The notes under the pieces: generated by a model
What the model was told of the DNA's origin: nothing
Seen by the model: the letters and a program-made list of their open reading frames with translations, nothing else
Databases searched by the model: none
In this document: piece after piece, positions 51,725-60,412 of the stretch
How positions within the stretch are numbered: the first letter of the stretch is position 1
Layout: the number at the start of each line of letters is the position of its first letter
Translations under genes and position numbers: made by a program
Assembly: GCF_024753255.1 (NCBI RefSeq)
Contig: NZ_JANUHA010000001.1
Span: 372,001 to 436,000 of the forward strand
Origin: Massilia agri
Lineage (GTDB): Bacteria; Pseudomonadota; Gammaproteobacteria; Burkholderiales; Burkholderiaceae_D
Direction of reading: 5' to 3'
Length of the DNA: 64,000 nt

Positions 51725-53029
51725 TCAGCGAGCCTTCGCCACCCGCCACACGGTATTGGCCAGGTCGTCCGCAACGATCAGCGCGCCGCGCGGATCGACC
51801 GTCACGCCCACCGGCCGCCCACGGGTCTTGCCTTCGCCATCACGGAAGCCCGTGACGAAATCGACCGGCTCGCCGGCGGGCCGGCCGTTCTTGAAGGGCA
51901 CGAAGATGACTTTGTAGCCCGACGGCGGATTGCGGTTCCAGCTGCCGTGCTCGCCCACGAACACGCCATCCGCGAACGCCTCACCCATGACCGGCTGGGA
52001 AAACGCCAGGCCGAGCGCGGCCACGTGCGGGCCCAGGCTGTAGTCCGGCTTGATGGCGGAGGCCACCTTCTTCGGGTCCGGCGGCTGCACGCGCGTATCG
52101 ACATTCTGCCCCCAGTAACTGTAGGGCCAGCCGTAGAAACCGCCTTCGCGCACCAAGGTCAGGTAGTCCGGCACCAGGTCCGGCCCGATCTCGTCGCGCT
52201 CGTTGACGACCGCCCACAGCTGCCCCGTGCCGGGCTGGATCGCCAGCGCGGTCGGATTGCGAAGGCCGGTTGCATACGGTTTGTAGGCGCCCGTGTTCAC
52301 GTCGATCTGCCACACCATCGCGCGGTCGCGTTCCGCTTCCATGCCGCGTTCGGTGATATTGCTGTTCGAGCCGATGCCGACATAGGCGAAGCGCCCGTCG
52401 GGGCTGATCGTCAGCGCCTTGGTCCAGTGGTGGTTGATCTCCGACGGCAGCTTGGCGACGCTGGTGGGCGCGCCGCCGGCCTTGGTCTGGCCCTGCTGGT
52501 AATCGAAGCTGACCAGCTCGTCCTGGTTGGCGACGTAGATCTTGTTGTTGGCGAAGGCCAGGCCGTAGGGCGCGTTCAGGTTTTCCGCGAACACGGTGTT
52601 GAGTTCGTACTTGCCGTCGCCGTCGGCGTCGCGCAGCAGGGTCAGGCGGTTGCCGCCCTTGACCTTGGTATTGCCCTTGGCCTTGATATAACCGGCGATG
52701 ACGTCCTTGGGTTTCAGTTTCGCGGCGTTGCCGCCGCGGCCTTCCGCCACCAGGATGTCGCCGTTCGGCAGCACCAGGGTCTGGCGCGGGATCTTCAGGT
52801 CGGTCGCGATCGCCGTGACGGTGAACCCTTGCGGCACGGTGGGCTTCTGGTCGCCCCATGGCGTCGGCTCGGCGATCTTCATATCGGGCAGCAAGCCGCG
52901 TTCCGGCGCCGGCAGTTTCGGGTCCGGGCCGCGCGCAAGGGTCTTGCTGCCTTCGTTGCTGCATGCGCCCAGGAGCAGCGCCATGCCCAGCAGGGCGAGC
53001 GGTTTCAGTGTCATGTTCGGCGTCCTCAT
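51725..53029 (-). CDS. PQQ-dependent sugar dehydrogenase-like lipoprotein
   Basis: A 434-aa six-bladed beta-propeller of the soluble glucose/sorbosone dehydrogenase family. The signal ends in the lipobox LLLGACSN. Propeller blocks include LVLPNGDILVAEGRGGNAAK, HHWTKALTISPDGRFAYVGI, GLRNPTALAIQPGTGQLWAV and FVGEHGSWNRNPPSGYKV. Members oxidise sugars with PQQ, calcium and a periplasmic electron acceptor. The ATG 53029 overlaps the stop of the upstream membrane gene (ATGA) and has GGGAGG six bases before it. PQQ synthesis genes are not in the window. Confidence 0.9.
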   Translation of the reverse strand: MRTPNMTLKPLALLGMALLLGACSNEGSKTLARGPDPKLPAPERGLLPDMKIAEPTPWGDQKPTVPQGFTVTAIATDLKIPRQTLVLPNGDILVAEGRGGNAAKLKPKDVIAGYIKAKGNTKVKGGNRLTLLRDADGDGKYELNTVFAENLNAPYGLAFANNKIYVANQDELVSFDYQQGQTKAGGAPTSVAKLPSEINHHWTKALTISPDGRFAYVGIGSNSNITERGMEAERDRAMVWQIDVNTGAYKPYATGLRNPTALAIQPGTGQLWAVVNERDEIGPDLVPDYLTLVREGGFYGWPYSYWGQNVDTRVQPPDPKKVASAIKPDYSLGPHVAALGLAFSQPVMGEAFADGVFVGEHGSWNRNPPSGYKVIFVPFKNGRPAGEPVDFVTGFRDGEGKTRGRPVGVTVDPRGALIVADDLANTVWRVAKAR

Positions 53030-53457
53030 TTCGCACCTCCCGACCACGTTCTCAAGCCGATCCAGGTCGCGATACAGGCCAGCACGGTCACGATCACCGA
53101 CAGGACCAGGCCGGCAGGCATGGCGGCCCAGGCATCCTTCGCATGCTGGAAGGCGTTGACGAGTCCGACCACGAAGGTCAGCAGCAACAGGATCACGTAC
53201 AGCAGGGGACGCCCCGCCTTGCGCGGCGCGCGGATCAGGTTCACCAGGGCGCACAGCAGCGCGAGTCCGCAGAAGAGCTCGGCGCCGGCGATGAGCCAGG
53301 AAGCGAAGTTACTCCACTGAATCTGGTAGGTCTGGTAGTAGACGATATCGCTCAGCAGAGCGCCCAGGAACAGGGGAACGGTTCCCGCGAGCAGGGTCGC
53401 ATGAAGCGGCCCGGGCGGGCTGCGGTAGGCCGGGCCGGCTGTGTTGACAGAAGACAT
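53026..53457 (-). CDS. Four-helix membrane protein (DUF2231-like)
   Basis: A 143-aa integral membrane protein with four hydrophobic segments (about 18-40, 50-75, 80-105, 112-137). The opening PPGPLHATLLAGTVPLFLGA and the segment SDIVYYQTYQIQWSNFASWL resemble DUF2231-type proteins often paired with periplasmic sugar dehydrogenases. It is translationally coupled to the dehydrogenase and may help pass electrons into the membrane; that role is inference. Confidence 0.8.
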   Translation of the reverse strand: MSSVNTAGPAYRSPPGPLHATLLAGTVPLFLGALLSDIVYYQTYQIQWSNFASWLIAGAELFCGLALLCALVNLIRAPRKAGRPLLYVILLLLTFVVGLVNAFQHAKDAWAAMPAGLVLSVIVTVLACIATWIGLRTWSGGAK

Positions 53458-53473
53458 GGAGTGTCCCTCATCG

Positions 53474-53494
53474 TGATTTAAGTTAATTAAATCA
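53474..53494 (-). promoter_or_regulatory. Palindrome upstream of the DUF2231-sugar dehydrogenase operon
   Basis: TGATTTAA and TTAAATCA with five bases between (8-bp arms), 17 bp upstream of the operon start codon. It resembles MarR/TetR-sized operators but no regulator gene is adjacent. Confidence 0.4.
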
Positions 53495-53613
53495 TATCGA
53501 TTTCAGGATTCGGCTGTCGCATTGTTGAGACGAGACCCGAGACCGAGCGGAAAAGGCCTACACGGCCCCGCTCAGCATCGATCCCCTGCGCGTCCTGTGC
53601 GCCTTCCGCTAGT

Positions 53614-53772
53614 TTATGCGAGCACGAGAAGATAGAAGATGCCCGCACATGCGAGGGCGATGGAGATCCAATAGACGGTCTTCTCGCCTTTGGTGGACTC
53701 GGCATATCGCTCATCCCGCGTCTTTGTAAAGGTTTCTTTTGTCAACACGCGCCAAGTCTTTTTCTTGTGCAT
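53614..53772 (-). CDS. Small single-pass membrane protein, paralogue 1
   Basis: A 52-aa protein: a basic N-terminal half (KKKTWRVLTKETFTKTRDER) and a C-terminal membrane helix (VYWISIALACAGIFYLLVLA). The upstream sequence GAGGGG supports the ATG 53772. It is about 60 percent identical to the 56-aa protein at 54024-54194, with the core KETFTKTRDERYAESTKG unchanged, so both are real, selected genes. I do not recognise the family. The soluble half faces the cytoplasm by the positive-inside rule. Confidence 0.75.
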   Translation of the reverse strand: MHKKKTWRVLTKETFTKTRDERYAESTKGEKTVYWISIALACAGIFYLLVLA

Positions 53773-53844
53773 CTGCCCCTCTCGATTGTCCAGTCCTCCT
53801 CGCCCACTATCTAGTATAAGGAAGGACGGGCGAACCGAGACTGC

Positions 53845-53957
53845 CTCAAGTCTGACATTCAGACACCGGCTCATCAAGTCTCGGCTGCTGAACTGGTGAA
53901 AGCGCGATTTGTCGCGCGTTAGGGCTGAGACCGTGTCCAGATGTCAGACCTCACCCC
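53845..53957. repeat. Inverted repeat of the second family, degenerate copy 2
   Basis: AAGTCTGACATTCAGACACCGG on the left and CCGTGTCCAGATGTCAGACC then TCACCCC on the right match the arms at 51168-51252 with several differences. The loop contains a short hairpin GCGCGA / TCGCGC. The element lies between the two paralogous small membrane genes. Confidence 0.7.
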
Positions 53958-54023
53958 GCCTTGGGCACTGTCGCAGTGGTGACTTCAGCTAATGGATCAC
54001 TGGCTTCGGAGGAAATGTCCTGA

Positions 54024-54194
54024 CTAACGGAGCAAGTACGCTTTCACAAAGGTGTAGAGTAATACGCCCCAGACAATTGCCATGAATATCCAATAGACGA
54101 TTTTTTGCCCTTTGGTCGACTCAGCGTAGCGTTCATCACGCGTCTTGGTGAAGGTTTCTTTCACTACGACTTGCCAGGTTTTTTCTTTCTGCAT
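54024..54194 (-). CDS. Small single-pass membrane protein, paralogue 2
   Basis: A 56-aa protein starting QKEKTWQVVVKETFTKTRDE and ending in a membrane helix (IVYWIFMAIVWGVLLYTFVK). The core KETFTKTRDERYAESTKG is identical to paralogue 1, while synonymous codons and the helix differ, so selection acts on the protein. It is likely a tandem duplicate now separated by a repeat. It lies 45 bp beyond the stop of the GGDEF-EAL gene on the same strand and could be co-transcribed with it. Confidence 0.75.
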   Translation of the reverse strand: MQKEKTWQVVVKETFTKTRDERYAESTKGQKIVYWIFMAIVWGVLLYTFVKAYLLR

Positions 54195-54239
54195 TGCCCA
54201 GTTCCCCGACGATCCGCAATCCTACGATGCTACAAGAAT

Positions 54240-56867
54240 TCAAGCCTCCCTGCGCAGCATCGCCTCGATCCCCTGCGGCGCTACCGGCCTGCTGAAGCAA
54301 TACCCCTGCATCTGGTCGCAGCCATGCTGCTGCAGGAAAGCCAGCTGCTCCTGGGTCTCCACCCCTTCGGCAATCACGTTCAGCTTCATCGAGTGCGCCA
54401 GCGCGATCACGGCGTTGACGATGGCGGCGTCGTCGGCATCCTGGGTCAGGTCCATCACGAAGGAGCGGTCGATCTTGAGGCTGTGGATCGGGAAGCGCTT
54501 CAGGCTGGCCAGGCTCGAGTAGCCGGTGCCGAAGTCGTCGATCGCCAGCTGCACGCCCATCGCGGCCAGGCGCCCCATGGTCTCGGTCGCGGCGACCGGG
54601 TTTTCCATCAGCACGCTCTCGGTGATCTCCAGGGTCAGGAAGGCCGGATCGCAGCCCGTTTCCTTCAGCAGGACGCCCACGCGCTGGGCCACGTCCTGGC
54701 CGAGGAACTGGCGCGCCGACAGGTTCACGCTGACGCGCACCGGCGGCAGGCCGGCATCGACCCAGGCCTTCTGCTGGCGCATGGCGGTCGCCAATACCCA
54801 GTCGCCGATCGGGACGATCAGGCCGGTCTCTTCGGCCAGCGGAATGAACTCGGCGGGCGACACCATCTCGCGGTCCAGCGGCTGCCAGCGCAGCAGGGCC
54901 TCGACCCCGGTCACGACGCCGCTGCCGATGTCGACCACGGGCTGGTAGTGCAGCAGGAATTCCTGGCGCTGCAGGGCGCGCTGCAGCGCGCCTTCCATGC
55001 GCAGGTGCTCGTAGGCCTGGGCGCCCATCTCTGCCGTATAGAAGGAATAGTGGTTGCCGCCCTGCCCCTTGGAGCCGTACATCGCGCTGTCGGCGCACTT
55101 GAGCAGGGTGGTGCTGTCCTCGCCGTCGCGCGGGTACATCGCGATGCCGATCGAGCCGGAAGGGAAGACTTCCTGGCCGCGCAGCGTCAATGGCTGGAAC
55201 AGGTTGTCGAGCAGCTTGCGCGCCACCTTGGCGGCATCGTCCTTGCCGGCCAGGTCGGGCAGCACCACCACGAATTCGTCGCCGCCCTGGCGCGCCACGG
55301 TGTCGCTCTCGCGCAGGCTGCTCGACAGGCGGCGGGCGATCTCGACGATCAGCTGGTCGCCGGCATCGTGTCCCAGGCTGTCGTTGACGTGCTTGAAGCG
55401 GTCAAGGTCGATGAACATCACCGCCACCTGGCGCCGCGTGCGGTGGGCGTGCATGATGGCCTGGCCGAGGCGGTCCTGCATCAGGACCCGGTTCGGCAGG
55501 CCGGTCAGCGCGTCGTGGTTGGCCATGCGCAGCAGGGCTTCCTCGGCCTGCTTCTGGCGCTGGATGTCCTTGACCACGCAGATGAAACGCTGGTTGCCGT
55601 TGGCGTCGCGCATGCTCGACACGGTCACGCTGACCCAGACGCGGGCGCCGTCGCGGCGCAGCAGGCGCTTCTCGCGCTGGTACTCGCTGATCTCGCCCGC
55701 CCTCAGGCCGCCGATCAGCGCCTGTTCGTCGACCAGGTCTTCCTCGCACATGAACTGCTGGTAGAAGCGGGCCAGCAGCTCGATTTCGCTGTAGCCGAGG
55801 ATCTGCGACATCTTGCTGTTGGTGCGCAGCACGCGGCCGTCGGCGCCCAGCAGCACGATGCCGACCGCGGCCTGGTTGAAGGTCAGGCGGAAGAATTCCT
55901 CGCTTTCCTGCAGGCGCAGGCGCGCCTTGCGGCGGAAGGTGATGTCCTGGCCGATCAATAGCAGGATGTGGACCCCGTCCTTGCGGGCGCGCCGGATGTT
56001 GAAGTCGACGTAGCGCACGCCGTCGGCGCGGCCGTCGAGCGTGACCAGCACATTGTCGTGGGGCGCGCCGGTGCGCAGGGTCTCGGCGGCGCAGGCGGCC
56101 AGTTCCGGACAGGGAATCAGTTCGATCAACGGCAGCCTTTCCTCGGCCAGCGCCTCGTCCGGGGCGCCCAGCAGGTCGGCCATCATGCGGTTCATCGAAC
56201 AGGCGCGCAGCTCGCTATCGACCACCACCAGGCCGGCCGGCATGCCGTCGATGACCTGTTCGAGGTAGTTCTGGTTCTGCAGATTGGCGAGCTGGTCGGC
56301 GTGGGCATAGGTGTCGAGCGCTAGGCCCATGTCGAAGCAGACGATCTTGAGGATCGCCTCGACGGCGGCCCGGAAGCGCTCGGGCTGGCCGTGCAGGCGG
56401 CGCCACAGGATGTCGTGCAGCTCGGACAGGTATTTGCGGTAGGCGCCGATATACCACTTCGGATCCAGGCCGATGCGCTGGTGGGTCACGCCGACGCGCA
56501 GGCGCTCCCGGATGTAGTCCTGGCCGTAGTCGCCGTTCGTCAGGCTGCTGAAGTAGCTCGCCTGCACGTGGCGCAGGCGCGTTTCGGCGCCCGGGCCGAG
56601 CAGGGCGCTCAGCTGGGGGAAGGCCAGCAAATGGGCATAGAAGCGGTCGGAAAAGGCGTCGCGCTGCGTGTCCAGCAGCTCGTGGATGTCGCGCAGCGCC
56701 GCCACATCGGCTTCGCCGAGTTCGAGGAAGGCCTTGCGCGCCTCGACCTCGTCGGAATCGAGCCCGATTTCACGCGCGATGTCGTCGATGACGTCGTGGA
56801 AAGTGCGCAGCTCATGGGAGGACGATGCGGGAGGCTGTTCCGTGCTGCTTCGATGCGGGGATGTCAT
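54240..56867 (-). CDS. Globin-coupled sensor with PAS-PAS-GGDEF-EAL
   Basis: An 875-aa cytoplasmic c-di-GMP enzyme. An N-terminal globin-coupled sensor domain (about 25-190) has the proximal haem His129 in RVGVTHQRIGLDPKWYIGAY. Two PAS domains follow (about 205-325 and 330-445). The GGDEF domain keeps GGDEF with an intact I-site (RESD five residues upstream). The EAL domain keeps EALLRW, LTLEITESVLM, DDFGTGYSSL and IAEGVET. Both activities are therefore possible, with oxygen or another gas at the haem setting the balance, as in other globin-coupled cyclases. It could link aeration to motility through YcgR. Confidence 0.93.
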   Translation of the reverse strand: MTSPHRSSTEQPPASSSHELRTFHDVIDDIAREIGLDSDEVEARKAFLELGEADVAALRDIHELLDTQRDAFSDRFYAHLLAFPQLSALLGPGAETRLRHVQASYFSSLTNGDYGQDYIRERLRVGVTHQRIGLDPKWYIGAYRKYLSELHDILWRRLHGQPERFRAAVEAILKIVCFDMGLALDTYAHADQLANLQNQNYLEQVIDGMPAGLVVVDSELRACSMNRMMADLLGAPDEALAEERLPLIELIPCPELAACAAETLRTGAPHDNVLVTLDGRADGVRYVDFNIRRARKDGVHILLLIGQDITFRRKARLRLQESEEFFRLTFNQAAVGIVLLGADGRVLRTNSKMSQILGYSEIELLARFYQQFMCEEDLVDEQALIGGLRAGEISEYQREKRLLRRDGARVWVSVTVSSMRDANGNQRFICVVKDIQRQKQAEEALLRMANHDALTGLPNRVLMQDRLGQAIMHAHRTRRQVAVMFIDLDRFKHVNDSLGHDAGDQLIVEIARRLSSSLRESDTVARQGGDEFVVVLPDLAGKDDAAKVARKLLDNLFQPLTLRGQEVFPSGSIGIAMYPRDGEDSTTLLKCADSAMYGSKGQGGNHYSFYTAEMGAQAYEHLRMEGALQRALQRQEFLLHYQPVVDIGSGVVTGVEALLRWQPLDREMVSPAEFIPLAEETGLIVPIGDWVLATAMRQQKAWVDAGLPPVRVSVNLSARQFLGQDVAQRVGVLLKETGCDPAFLTLEITESVLMENPVAATETMGRLAAMGVQLAIDDFGTGYSSLASLKRFPIHSLKIDRSFVMDLTQDADDAAIVNAVIALAHSMKLNVIAEGVETQEQLAFLQQHGCDQMQGYCFSRPVAPQGIEAMLRREA

Positions 56868-57095
56868 GCTGGGACCTGCAGCTGAAATATTTACTCTGGG
56901 ATAGTGTCATTGCATGATAGCAATCGCTTAACATGAGATCGAGTAAATATTCACGAATACTCACGAGCTGTTGTTAATTAGCCATACTGTTGGTGTGGTT
57001 TTATTGCCTACCGCAAATAAACCATTGGGATGGCGCAACACCTCGGCGTGAAGCCGGCAGCACAGTAGGACGATTCCCAACCCGAGGAGACCGTC

Positions 57096-58139
57096 ATGCA
57101 GCGCCTGCCCCTTTCCCTTTCTCCCCTGCTCCTGCTGCTCGCCGCCGCCCCGAGTCCGGCCCAGGACCTCGGTGTCACCGTCACGCCGGTGCGCCAGCAG
57201 TACGGCCGCAGCGACGAAGTGCAGGTGCGCGTCACCTTCACCAACAACAGCGCCGCCCCGCAATACGTCTTGAAGTGGCATACGCCGGTCGAGGGGATGA
57301 CGTCGCCCCTGTTCGAGGTGCAGCGCGACGGCCAGCAGGTGCGCTACCTCGGCATCCACGCCAAGCGCCCGGCGCCCGGGCCAGGCGACTACCTGCTGCT
57401 GGCGCCGGGCGCCACGCTCAGCAGCACCGTCGAGCTGTCGGCGCTCTACGAGATGAACGTGACGGGTTCCTATACCCTGCGCTACCGCACCAGCGCATCA
57501 GGCCTGTTCGCGACGCCTTCCCTGCGCCCGCTGGCCGGGACCCTGGCCTCCAGCCCCGTCTCGATCTGGATCGAGGGCCGCCTGCCGCGCGGCGCCCGTC
57601 CGCCGGCCAAGGTGGCGGCAAGCGGCGCGGGACTGGAATTCAGCAAGTGCTCGAACGCCCAACAGGAACAGCTGGCGCTGGCCGTCGACGCGGGCCGCGC
57701 GATGACGGTCGACGCCCATGCCTACCTGGGCGCGGGGCCGAACTACGGGGCGCGCTATACCGGCTGGTTCGGGGCGCTCGATGCGACGCGCGGGACCAAG
57801 GTGGCCGGCAATTTCGCGGCGATCCGCGACGCCTTCGAGAACAAGCCGCTCAAGGTCGACTGCGGCTGCAACGAGCCCTACTTCGCCTATGTGTATCCGG
57901 CCCAGCCCTATACGATCTATGTGTGCAAGGGCTTCTGGACCGCCCCGCTCACGGGCACGGATTCGCGCGGCGGCACCCTCCTGCATGAACTCAGCCATTT
58001 CGACGTGGTGGCCGGCACCGACGACCATGTCTACGGCCAGCAGGGCGCGGCCGAGCTGGCGCGTACCAGTCCGGAGCGCGCCATCAACAATGCCGACTCG
58101 CACGAATACTTCGGGGAGAACACGCCGCCGCAACAATGA
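57096..58139 (+). CDS. Secreted M35-type (aspzincin) metalloprotease, paralogue 1
   Basis: A 347-aa exported protease. A signal peptide ends near SPAQD (residue 23), then a beta-sandwich domain at about 25-160 (RVTFTNNSAAPQYVLKWHTP, DGQQVRYLGIHAKRPAPGP) and the catalytic domain at 185-347. The zinc motif is HELSHF with the aspzincin GTDDHVYG 9-16 residues later. Conserved cysteines (KCSNAQQ, DCGCNEPYF, YVCKGFW) suggest disulfides. The family includes deuterolysins and peptidyl-Lys endopeptidases; Lys preference is possible but not shown. GAGGAG precedes the ATG. Confidence 0.93.
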   Translation: MQRLPLSLSPLLLLLAAAPSPAQDLGVTVTPVRQQYGRSDEVQVRVTFTNNSAAPQYVLKWHTPVEGMTSPLFEVQRDGQQVRYLGIHAKRPAPGPGDYLLLAPGATLSSTVELSALYEMNVTGSYTLRYRTSASGLFATPSLRPLAGTLASSPVSIWIEGRLPRGARPPAKVAASGAGLEFSKCSNAQQEQLALAVDAGRAMTVDAHAYLGAGPNYGARYTGWFGALDATRGTKVAGNFAAIRDAFENKPLKVDCGCNEPYFAYVYPAQPYTIYVCKGFWTAPLTGTDSRGGTLLHELSHFDVVAGTDDHVYGQQGAAELARTSPERAINNADSHEYFGENTPPQQ

Positions 58140-58356
58140 TCAGGCGGCTTAGCACTTGTACAGACAAATTACCAGCGCACGATTCTACATTTTCAGGTTC
58201 TGTTGATTTTTCACAAATTTTGTAACACCCGGAGCGAATCGACTTTACACCGGCTCAGCATTCCGTAAATATTGTTTGCGTTGTCTCCATATCATCGGAG
58301 CAACTCAATAAGGCCCGACAGGGCCACATAACACTATTTTCATACGGAGAATGAAC

Positions 58357-59487
58357 ATGAGCTTCAATCGCTTCATGAAGTCGGCAGTCGGCATCGCTGC
58401 GCTCGCGGCAGCATGCAACGCGGCCGCCGCGCCCAAGGGCGTGGCGGTCACCCTCGTTCCCGAAAAAACGGCGCTGGGGCAGACGGACGATGTGGTGGTG
58501 CGCGTCACCTTCACCAATACCTCGTCCGTGCCGCAGTACATCCTGAAGTTCCGCACGCCCTTCAACGGCATCGAGGAAGCCCTGTTCGACATCAAGCGCG
58601 ACGGCCAGCCGGTACCCTACCTGGGCGCCCACATCAAGCGCGCGGCGCCGACCAGGTCCGACTACTTCGTGCTGAAACCGGGCGCCTCGCACAGCATGAA
58701 GGTCGAGCTGTCCGCGCTGTACGACATGAGCGTGAGCGGCGACTACCAGATCGCCTACAAGACCTCGTCGCCGCAGCTCTTCCTGGCCCAGCCCCAGGAC
58801 AACGCCCGCGCCGGCGCGGCCGCCGCCTTCGACGCCGACAATGCCAGCGTCGACAACGCCTCGCTCGCGTCAAACCCGGTGTCGGTCTGGATCGACGGCC
58901 GCGTGGCGCGTGGCCAGAAGTCGCAGCTCATGCTCGACATCGAGGAAATGAAGCGCGCCGCGGCGCAGCCGGCTGCCGCCAGCCTGAGCTTCAGCAAGTG
59001 CACGACCTCGCAGCAGACCACCATCGCCCAGGCGATGTCGGCCGGCAGCAACATGGCCAGCAATAGCGACGCCTACATGCAGAACGGCGTGATCGGCACC
59101 CGCTACACCAAGTGGTTCGGCGCCAACAACGCCACCCGCGTGGCCACCGTGAAGTCGCACTTCGCGGCCATCAAGGACGCCTTCGCCAACAAGCCCGTGA
59201 CCGTGGACTGCGGCTGCAAGCAGAACTACTACGCCTACGTCTACCCGACCCAGCCCTACAAGATCTACGTCTGCAAGGCCTTCTGGGCCGCGCCGATGAC
59301 CGGCACCGATTCGAAGGGCGGCACCCTGGTGCATGAGATGAGCCACTTCAACGTGGTGGCCGGCACCGACGACCACGTGTACGGCCAGTCGGGCGCCGCC
59401 AGCCTGGCGATCAGCGACCCGGCCAAGGCGGTCGACAACGCCGACTCGCACGAGTACTTCGCAGAGAACACGCCGGCGCTGAATTGA
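58357..59487 (+). CDS. Secreted M35-type metalloprotease, paralogue 2
   Basis: A 376-aa paralogue of the preceding gene with the same order: signal peptide (to about AAAPKG), beta-sandwich (DGQPVPYLGAHIKRAAPTRS), catalytic domain with HEMSHF and GTDDHVYG, and the shared end NADSHEYFAENTP. It has an extra Ala/Asp-rich insert of about 30 residues between the two domains. The ATG 58357 is preferred to 58351 because GGAG lies seven bases before it. The 211-bp gap upstream holds a short hairpin (GGCCC / GGGCC) but no clear promoter. Confidence 0.93.
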   Translation: MSFNRFMKSAVGIAALAAACNAAAAPKGVAVTLVPEKTALGQTDDVVVRVTFTNTSSVPQYILKFRTPFNGIEEALFDIKRDGQPVPYLGAHIKRAAPTRSDYFVLKPGASHSMKVELSALYDMSVSGDYQIAYKTSSPQLFLAQPQDNARAGAAAAFDADNASVDNASLASNPVSVWIDGRVARGQKSQLMLDIEEMKRAAAQPAAASLSFSKCTTSQQTTIAQAMSAGSNMASNSDAYMQNGVIGTRYTKWFGANNATRVATVKSHFAAIKDAFANKPVTVDCGCKQNYYAYVYPTQPYKIYVCKAFWAAPMTGTDSKGGTLVHEMSHFNVVAGTDDHVYGQSGAASLAISDPAKAVDNADSHEYFAENTPALN

Positions 59488-59712
59488 CCGAGCCCGTTTG
59501 ACATTGTTCGGGGTGGGCAAGGCGTGCCGGACTTCGGATGTTTTGCAATGCAAGCACGATTTCCGGCCCCAGCCTTGCCCAGGCAAGCCTTGGGTGGTAC
59601 GCACATACGGCAGCGCTTCCTGCTCAGCTATTCATGCAATAGCTGTCGGGAAACTTTACAATAGGAAATTGACATCCACGTAAATATGAATAAATACAGC
59701 AACTTATCAAGG

Positions 59713-59728
59713 TGGCATGATTGTTGCT
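59713..59728 (+). promoter_or_regulatory. Candidate sigma-54 promoter of a PEP-CTERM gene
   Basis: TGGCATG-ATTG-TTGCT matches TGGCAYR-N4-TTGCW at every position, with the GG and GC pairs exactly ten bases apart. It lies 37 bp before the ATG at 59766. PEP-CTERM genes in many species are known to be controlled by the RpoN-dependent regulator PrsR. Confidence 0.75.
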
Positions 59729-59765
59729 AAAACGTCAGGGCTAACTATAACCAGAGGGATCCCTG

Positions 59766-60302
59766 ATGAAAACCAAACAACTCCTGACCGCCTTCCTGCT
59801 CGCCACCGGACTGTGCGCTGGCCATGCCCACGCCGGCCTGCTCGGTAGCACCGCCACCTTCGAATACCGCTTCCCGACTGTCGGCGACATCTACACCGGC
59901 GAAGGAATGGCGCCGCAAACCGCCACGGTCGGCAATGGCGTCGAGTTCGTTGTCGAGGGCATGTATTCGATCGACGTCCAGGACGAGCGCATCGTATACA
60001 GCGTCCTCCACGACCTGGGCTGGAACAACACCGTCGAGCATAACGGCCCGCGCATCACCTTCGCCGGTGTGACGATCGATTTTGCCGCCCTGGACACCGT
60101 GAACACCAGCCTCGGCGGCGCAGGACTCGTGCTCACCTGGGCGCCGTCCTATGTTGACCTGAACTGGAAAGACTACGATGGCAAGTCGATTGTCGTGAAT
60201 GTGGGCGTGGCGCCGAGCGATGTTCCCGAACCGGCATCGTTTGCCCTGCTGGCTGCCGGCCTGGCCGGCGCCGGTCTCGCACGCCGCCGCTCGCGCCGTT
60301 GA
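59766..60302 (+). CDS. PEP-CTERM sorting-domain protein
   Basis: A 178-aa exported protein: signal peptide (to about AHAGL), a beta-rich body without a known catalytic motif, and the C-terminal sorting signal DVPEPASFALLAAGLAGAGL then ARRRSRR. It is preceded by GAGGG and a sigma-54 promoter match. It would be processed by exosortase and anchored or released at the envelope, usually in connection with exopolysaccharide or floc formation. Confidence 0.93.
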   Translation: MKTKQLLTAFLLATGLCAGHAHAGLLGSTATFEYRFPTVGDIYTGEGMAPQTATVGNGVEFVVEGMYSIDVQDERIVYSVLHDLGWNNTVEHNGPRITFAGVTIDFAALDTVNTSLGGAGLVLTWAPSYVDLNWKDYDGKSIVVNVGVAPSDVPEPASFALLAAGLAGAGLARRRSRR

Positions 60303-60412
60303 ACTGCCTGGCCTGACTGGCCCCCGGGCCGTGCTCACGTGCTCGGCTTCACGGGCGCCGCAACCGGCGCCCTGCCGGCGCCACTAACGGTCACGGCAAC
60401 CCACGCGACCCG

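Noticed and set aside
56868..57095. TGGTGTGGTTTTATTGCC before the first M35 gene as a sigma-54 promoter
   Set aside because: The GG to GC distance is 12 or 7 bases depending on the GG chosen, neither of which fits.
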